A stretch of DNA of 47,134 bases, taken from positions 1 to 47,134 of the forward strand of contig CANRHV010000016.1 of the NCBI GenBank assembly GCA_947630505.1, read 5' to 3'. This document shows positions 42,871 through 47,134 of the stretch, in pieces; the first letter of the stretch is position 1, and each line of letters begins with the position of its first letter. The notes beneath the pieces are model-generated. The model did not search any database. It worked only from the letters and a program-made list of their open reading frames with translations, and was not told the DNA's origin. The position numbers and the translations under genes were made by a program. This DNA is from an uncultured Monoglobus sp. GTDB lineage: Bacteria; Bacillota; Clostridia; Monoglobales; Monoglobaceae.

Positions 42871-44319
42871 TTATTTAAGCCGTTTTAAGATCTCAAGTAC
42901 GTATTTCCACGTTCTCTGCACCGAATCGACGTCCATTCTCTCGTTGGGAGTGTGGATATCCTTCATGTCGGGGCCCATCGAAACGCAGTCCAGCCCCGGC
43001 AGCTTTCCGGCGAACAAACCGCACTCAACGCCCGCGTGAAGCGCCTCGACCTTCGGCTCTCTGCCGTACTGCTCTTTAAATATATCGACCATCAAAACGC
43101 GCAGCTTTGAATCCTGCTTGTATTCCCAGGCGGGATAGTCGCCTATAAGCTCGACCGTGCCGCCCAACAGCTCGGTCAGGTTCTTGAGCCTTCCTACAAG
43201 CTCTTCCTTCTCGCTGCCCAAACTGCTGCGGACCGCGAAGCGCATGACCGCCTCGCCGTCGTTCGTCTCGAGCACGCCCATGTTGAGCGAGGTCTGCACC
43301 AGACCCGGAATGTCAAGGCTCATGCGCTGAATACCGCCCGGCATGTTGACCAGCGCGGAGATCAGTCTGCACTTTGAATCCTTGCTCAGCGCCTTGCGGG
43401 AGCCCTCGCCGCCGATCTCCACGGTAAACGAAAGCTCGGGGTCGGACAGACGGTACTCGCTCTTAAATATCTTGTCCCATTTTTCCGCGAAAGCCTTCAA
43501 CTCGGAAACGCCGTCCGCGCCCACGATCAGCTTTGCCTCGGACGCTCTCGGTATGGCGTTGTCTTTAAGGCCGCCGTCAACCGAGATTATGTCATATTCC
43601 AAAACGCCGCAAAGCTCGTTTAGAGCCCTGCCCATAAGGCGGTTGGCGTTGGCGCGCTCCTTGTTTATCTCAACGCCCGAATGTCCGCCCGTGAGGCCGT
43701 CGAGCTTGAGCGTCGCCTCGGCGCCGCTCGCCATTGTTCGGGTCAGCGGCAGTCTGCAATCCGCGCTGACTCCGCCCGCGCAGCTTACCAGCAGTACGCC
43801 CTCGTCCTCGGAATCAAGATTGAGCATGATCCGCGACTTGAGCGGCGAGCAGTCAAGGTCGGCCGCTCCGAACATTCCTATCTCCTCATCGACCGTGAGC
43901 ACGACCTCAAGCGGAGGGTGCGGGATGTCGCTCGAATCCAATATAGCCAGCGCGAACGCCACGGCTATTCCGTCGTCGCCGCCCAAAGTGGTTCCCTCGG
44001 CCGAGATAACTCCGTCCTCAAGCTTCAGCCGCAGTCCGTCTTTTTCGAAATCTATATCGCAGTCCGCCTCTTTTTCGCACACCATGTCAAGGTGTCCCTG
44101 TATCATGACGGGCGCCGAGCTCTCGTATCCCTCGGTGCCGTCTTTGAAGATCACAACGTTGTTTGTGGCGTCCTGAATGTATCTGAGGCCGCGCTCCTTG
44201 GCGAAACCCGCGCAGTAGTCGCTGATTTGCTTTGTGTTCCCCGAGCCGTGGGGAACAGAACATATCTCCTCGAAATACTTAAACACTTTTGTCGGCTCGA
44301 TTCCCGATAATACCGGCAT
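42871..44319 (-). CDS. pepD: Aminoacyl-histidine dipeptidase PepD (M20 family)
   Basis: 482 residues. Metal-ligand blocks of the M20C dipeptidases in order: QGHLDMVCE, TLGGDDGIAVA, TVDEEIGMFGA (catalytic Glu pair), LNLDSEDEG, and LTGGHSGVEI in the inserted domain, with a late His in CVSMGPDMKDIHTPNE. It hydrolyses dipeptides, classically Xaa-His such as carnosine, in the cytoplasm with Zn2+/Co2+. ATG six bases after GAGGTG; the GTG three codons earlier overlaps that site. Last gene of the OPT operon, suggesting that it digests imported peptides. Confidence 0.95.
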   Translation of the reverse strand: MPVLSGIEPTKVFKYFEEICSVPHGSGNTKQISDYCAGFAKERGLRYIQDATNNVVIFKDGTEGYESSAPVMIQGHLDMVCEKEADCDIDFEKDGLRLKLEDGVISAEGTTLGGDDGIAVAFALAILDSSDIPHPPLEVVLTVDEEIGMFGAADLDCSPLKSRIMLNLDSEDEGVLLVSCAGGVSADCRLPLTRTMASGAEATLKLDGLTGGHSGVEINKERANANRLMGRALNELCGVLEYDIISVDGGLKDNAIPRASEAKLIVGADGVSELKAFAEKWDKIFKSEYRLSDPELSFTVEIGGEGSRKALSKDSKCRLISALVNMPGGIQRMSLDIPGLVQTSLNMGVLETNDGEAVMRFAVRSSLGSEKEELVGRLKNLTELLGGTVELIGDYPAWEYKQDSKLRVLMVDIFKEQYGREPKVEALHAGVECGLFAGKLPGLDCVSMGPDMKDIHTPNERMDVDSVQRTWKYVLEILKRLK

Positions 44320-44335
44320 TTTATTCACCTCTTAT

Positions 44336-44689
44336 TTATTTTTGTTTTTTGCGGTAGACGGACTTTCCGGGCTCGATCGGCTCGATCTTACCGTCGTTTT
44401 GCATCAATTCGATCAGCCGCGCCGTGAATTCCTTGTCGCCTTGGACGACCGCGCGGTTTCGGCTGAACGCCTCCGAGACCTCGGTGCCGTCGACCACCTT
44501 CCGCATCTGAGACGCGGAGATCGTGTCGTGAGTTTTAAGGTACCGCATAACCTTGTCGGCGGCCTTGGAAAACAACATCCTCGAAAGGTTCTCGCGCTGA
44601 AAATACGATTTGCGCATGCCCCAGACCACGAGTATCGCCGTGGCCGCCGCGAACAACAAAATTCCGAATCCCGCGATCAAAAATCTCAT
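44336..44689 (-). CDS. Small membrane-anchored protein of unknown function
   Basis: 117 residues. One N-terminal membrane helix (about 4-24), then a ~90-residue cytosolic part (RENLSRMLFSKAADKVMRYLKTHDTISASQMRKVVDGTEVSEAFSRN...) whose helix pattern could be a winged helix; no known family recognised. Its ATG overlaps the stop of the PqqD-like gene (ATGA) and it lies 16 bp before pepD, so it is firmly inside the operon. Confidence 0.8.
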   Translation of the reverse strand: MRFLIAGFGILLFAAATAILVVWGMRKSYFQRENLSRMLFSKAADKVMRYLKTHDTISASQMRKVVDGTEVSEAFSRNRAVVQGDKEFTARLIELMQNDGKIEPIEPGKSVYRKKQK

Positions 44690-45060
44690 GATTTTTTCCC
44701 TTTCTTTTTGGCGCCGCGCATGGTTATAAAGCCGTTTGTCTGAAGGGTCGCGAGATACGTCACTACCCGATCGAGCATACGGTCCTTCTCCTTCGGGAAC
44801 TCGCGCTCCATCACTCGGATTATGTCCATAACGGTGTTTGCGCCGTCGATGCTTTTCCAGACAGCGCTGCCGTGCTTATCAAGCGCGATATGGCTTATTC
44901 TCGGCTTTTTGAAAAGCTTTTGGGCTATGCTGTGATAAAAGCCCTTGTTTTCCATATCAACCTCGACAAGACCGTCGTCCTTCACGCGCCAGGGCCGGTC
45001 CGCGCTGCGGACCGGCACACTGTCAAAATAATTCGCTGATACCTTTTTCTTTTTTGCCAT
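44686..45060 (-). CDS. PqqD-like (RiPP recognition element fold) protein
   Basis: 124 residues. The central part matches the PqqD pattern: an initial strand (WRVKDDGLVEVDMENKG), then 'ISHIALDKHGSAVWKSIDG' and 'TVMDIIRVMEREF', a Leu-spaced helix, and 'YLATLQTNGFITM'. PqqD domains are small winged helices that bind precursor peptides in PQQ and RiPP maturation. Extra basic segments flank it (KKKKVS at the start, KKKGKKS at the end). No radical-SAM enzyme or precursor gene is nearby; the neighbours are an OPT transporter and a dipeptidase, so its partner peptide is unknown. It starts six bases after the OPT stop with a weak binding site, so translation is coupled. Confidence 0.8.
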   Translation of the reverse strand: MAKKKKVSANYFDSVPVRSADRPWRVKDDGLVEVDMENKGFYHSIAQKLFKKPRISHIALDKHGSAVWKSIDGANTVMDIIRVMEREFPKEKDRMLDRVVTYLATLQTNGFITMRGAKKKGKKS

Positions 45061-45066
45061 AATTTA

Positions 45067-46947
45067 TTATTTAGCTTTTTTCTTGAATCCGAACATGAAC
45101 TTTATCATGATCGCGCAGAGCACGATAAAGAACGCGAGGCCTCCCCAGTTGCCGAGGATACCGCCCATGTCGAGGTCAAGACCTACGACCGCGAATACCG
45201 CGAGCAGTATTCCCACAAGGCCCTCGCCGGCGATCATACCGGACGAGAACAGAACACCGTCGTTGATGATCTCGTTGCGGCGCTCCTCGCTCTTGCACTT
45301 GCGTTTCTCTGCCCAGAGACGGATAAGACCGCCCACCATGATAGGCGTGGACAGATGTATCGGCAGATAGAGGCCGATCGCGAACGGAAGAACGGGGATA
45401 CCCACGATCTCAACAGCGATAGCGATAAACACACCCGTGAATACCAGGCCCCAAGGCAGGTTGCCGCCCATAACGCCCTCAACGACCATCTTCATCAGGG
45501 TCGCCTGAGGCGCGGGGATCTGAGCCGAGCCGTAGCTCCACGCGGCGTTGAGCAGATACAGAACGCCAGCGATGGCAAGACCCGCCGCGACTGCGCCGAT
45601 GAGCTCGCCTATCTGCTGATAGAACGGAGTCGCGCCGACTATGTAACCGGTCTTGAGGTCCTGAGACGTGTCGCCCGCCATAGCCGCGACGATACAGATT
45701 ACAGTGCCTATGCAGATCGCGGTCGTCATGCCGCCTATGCCCGTGTTGCCCGTGGCTTTAAGCAGCACCGTTGAGATCAGCAGCGTGGCGATCGCCATAC
45801 CCGAAACGGGGTTGTTGGACGAGCCTACCAGGCCGACCATTCTTGACGAAACGGTGGCAAAGAAGAAGCCGAACACAACGACTATAACGGCTGCCAGCAG
45901 ACTGATCGGAACGCTTGGGATGAGCCAGAGCAGGATCGCGATAACAAGAGCGCCGATCATTGCGACCGGAAGAGATATGGTGCGCTCGGTACGTGACACA
46001 CCGCCGCTGTGGCCGAAGCCCTTCATGGCTTTCGCGAACGTCGATACTATCAGAGGCAGCGACTTGATAAGGCTCAGTATGCCTCCGGCGGCCACGGCTC
46101 CCGCGCCTATGTACCGCACAAAGCTGCCCCACAGATCCCAGGTATCAAGCTGATTGAACGGAGCCTCGGCGGGATACATGACCGCGTCGCCTCCCACAAG
46201 CACCAGCATCGGCATGATAACGAACCAGCCCAACACGGCGCCGCCGAGCATGTATGACGAAACTCTCGCTCCGCATATGTAGCCGACGCCGACCAGGGCG
46301 GGCAGAACGTCCATTCCTATGCCCGAGCCGGGATACGCCTTGATCGACCAATCGACCTCGCTGGGGAACAGGCAGAGACCGTCGGCGATGAATTTGTAAA
46401 CCGCCGCGATTCCCAGACCCGAGAATACCAGCTTGGATTTGTCGCCGCCTTCCTCGCCGGCGAGAAGAACCTCGGAGCAGGCCGTGCCCTCGGGGAAGGG
46501 CAGAACTCCGTGCTCCTCGACGATCAGCGCGGTGCGCAGGGGGATCATGAACAGAACGCCCAGAACGCCGCCGCAGATCGCGATGAACGTGATCATCAGG
46601 AACGAGGGCGTCGCTACCGAGCTGTCCTCCGCGGCCCACATGAACAGAGCGGGCAAGGTGAATATCGCGCCTGCGGCCAGCGATTCGCCGGCGGAACCGA
46701 TGGTCTGAACCATATTGTTCTCAAGAATGGAATTCTTTCTGAGAATAAGCCTGATAATACCCATCGAGATAACCGCCGCGGGGATCGAAGCCGAAACCGT
46801 CATACCCACGCGAAGGCCGAGATAAGCGTTAGCCGCGCCGAACACTACCGCGAGGATAATGCCCAGCACAATAGATGTGACCGTAAATTCCGGCACGATT
46901 TTATCGGCGGGAATATAGGGTTTGAATGTTGATTTTTTGTCCTCCAC
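45067..46947 (-). CDS. OPT-family oligopeptide transporter
   Basis: 626 residues with about 15 membrane segments. Prokaryotic OPT (TIGR00733-like) blocks: AYLGLRVGMTVSASIPAAV near the N-terminus, SAGESLAAGAIFTLPAL, FPEGTACSEVL, SSNNPVSGMAIATL, GDTSQDLKTGYIVGATP and GMIAGEGLVGI. It takes up short peptides (or peptide-metal complexes) by proton coupling. GTG start nine bases after AAGGAG. First gene of a four-gene operon with the PqqD-like protein, a small membrane protein and PepD. Confidence 0.95.
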   Translation of the reverse strand: MEDKKSTFKPYIPADKIVPEFTVTSIVLGIILAVVFGAANAYLGLRVGMTVSASIPAAVISMGIIRLILRKNSILENNMVQTIGSAGESLAAGAIFTLPALFMWAAEDSSVATPSFLMITFIAICGGVLGVLFMIPLRTALIVEEHGVLPFPEGTACSEVLLAGEEGGDKSKLVFSGLGIAAVYKFIADGLCLFPSEVDWSIKAYPGSGIGMDVLPALVGVGYICGARVSSYMLGGAVLGWFVIMPMLVLVGGDAVMYPAEAPFNQLDTWDLWGSFVRYIGAGAVAAGGILSLIKSLPLIVSTFAKAMKGFGHSGGVSRTERTISLPVAMIGALVIAILLWLIPSVPISLLAAVIVVVFGFFFATVSSRMVGLVGSSNNPVSGMAIATLLISTVLLKATGNTGIGGMTTAICIGTVICIVAAMAGDTSQDLKTGYIVGATPFYQQIGELIGAVAAGLAIAGVLYLLNAAWSYGSAQIPAPQATLMKMVVEGVMGGNLPWGLVFTGVFIAIAVEIVGIPVLPFAIGLYLPIHLSTPIMVGGLIRLWAEKRKCKSEERRNEIINDGVLFSSGMIAGEGLVGILLAVFAVVGLDLDMGGILGNWGGLAFFIVLCAIMIKFMFGFKKKAK

Positions 46948-46995
46948 TTTTAATTACTCCTTTCTTTTTTATTAAAGTATACAATTGTCTTTTAT

Positions 46996-47024
46996 ATTTT
47001 AACACAAAATTTGTCAAAAGTCAA
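46996..47024 (-). promoter_or_regulatory. Promoter of the OPT-PqqD-pepD operon
   Basis: On the minus strand, TTGACT (47019-47024) and TAAAAT (46996-47001) with a 17-bp spacer, 48 bp before the GTG start. The remaining bases to the window end show only short GAGTGGAA direct repeats and no gene. Confidence 0.65.
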
Positions 47025-47134
47025 CGTTTACAATAACAAAACCCAAAAATTTTGGGGAAGTGAATTCCCAAAGTAAATTCCAGAGTGGAAATTAGAGTGG
47101 AATTAAGTGTGGGAAAGAAAAAGTGGTAGAATTA

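Noticed and set aside
47040..47134. Start of another gene or repeat element at the right edge
   Set aside because: Only short GAGTGGAA direct repeats and AT-rich sequence are visible; too little sequence to support a call.

Overview
The window is bacterial chromosome that reads as Firmicutes, class Clostridia. The evidence is strong AGGAGG-type ribosome binding sites, sigma-A promoters with 17-nt spacers, frequent TTG/GTG starts, a split GlgC/GlgD ADP-glucose pyrophosphorylase, copper-amine-oxidase-type stalk domains on secreted proteins, and a VTC/DUF4956/Cthe_2159-type cluster. I cannot name a genus from sequence alone. Most of the window is GC-moderate core or niche chromosome. The first ~2.9 kb is visibly AT-rich, carries mobile-element debris and ends at the 3' end of a tRNA-Ala gene, so it looks like the edge of a genomic island.

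Layout. 1-645: C-terminal remnants of a large serine recombinase and of an IS256-family transposase. 927-2161: three small uncharacterised minus-strand genes in a tight operon with a promoter and an operator-like palindrome. 2349-2819: a striking 28-bp-periodic repeat array. 2964-3265: tRNA-Ala(CGC) and tRNA-Trp(CCA). 3.3-9.3 kb (minus): BioY biotin transporter subunit, a SUV3-like RNA helicase, KduI uronate isomerase, an HD-domain phosphohydrolase, and a MATE efflux pump whose mRNA leader holds a possible attenuator and whose C-terminus is written by a dispersed repeat. 9.6-18.4 kb: a hybrid sensor kinase, a PurF homologue with a dead glutaminase site, GNAT, AzlCD, an ADP-ribosylglycohydrolase, an AAA_14/DUF4143 ATPase and rplM-rpsI. 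18.9-25.1 kb: a secreted SH3-repeat protein, divergent from a MoxR-DUF58-transglutaminase operon, then tRNA-Thr(TGT). 25.4-28.5 kb: a Wzt-like polysaccharide-export ATPase with two GT2 glycosyltransferases. 28.7-34.7 kb: the glycogen operon glgB-glgC-glgD-glgA. 34.8-38.8 kb (minus): a lipoprotein downstream of gyrA, and a YigZ/IMPACT protein. 39.3-42.8 kb: VTC domain protein, DUF4956 membrane protein and a secreted beta-helix protein with a Gln/Pro repeat. 42.9-46.9 kb (minus): OPT peptide transporter, PqqD-like protein, small membrane-anchored protein and PepD dipeptidase.

How the genes work together. The glg genes form a complete glycogen synthesis pathway (ADP-glucose formation, chain elongation, branching). 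OPT and PepD suggest uptake followed by hydrolysis of small peptides, with two small proteins of unknown role encoded between them. VTC-DUF4956-Cthe_2159 look like one envelope-associated unit. MoxR-DUF58-transglutaminase is the usual chaperone/membrane-protease-like trio. Wzt plus the glycosyltransferases point to surface glycan export, but the membrane permease is not in the window.

The best candidates for something undescribed are the 28-bp array with its adjacent three-gene operon, the composite palindromic repeats that keep a stem-loop while replacing its sequence, the PqqD-like gene in the OPT/PepD operon, the VTC/DUF4956/beta-helix unit, and the PurF homologue without its catalytic cysteine. 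All assignments come from reading the sequence; no database search was run.
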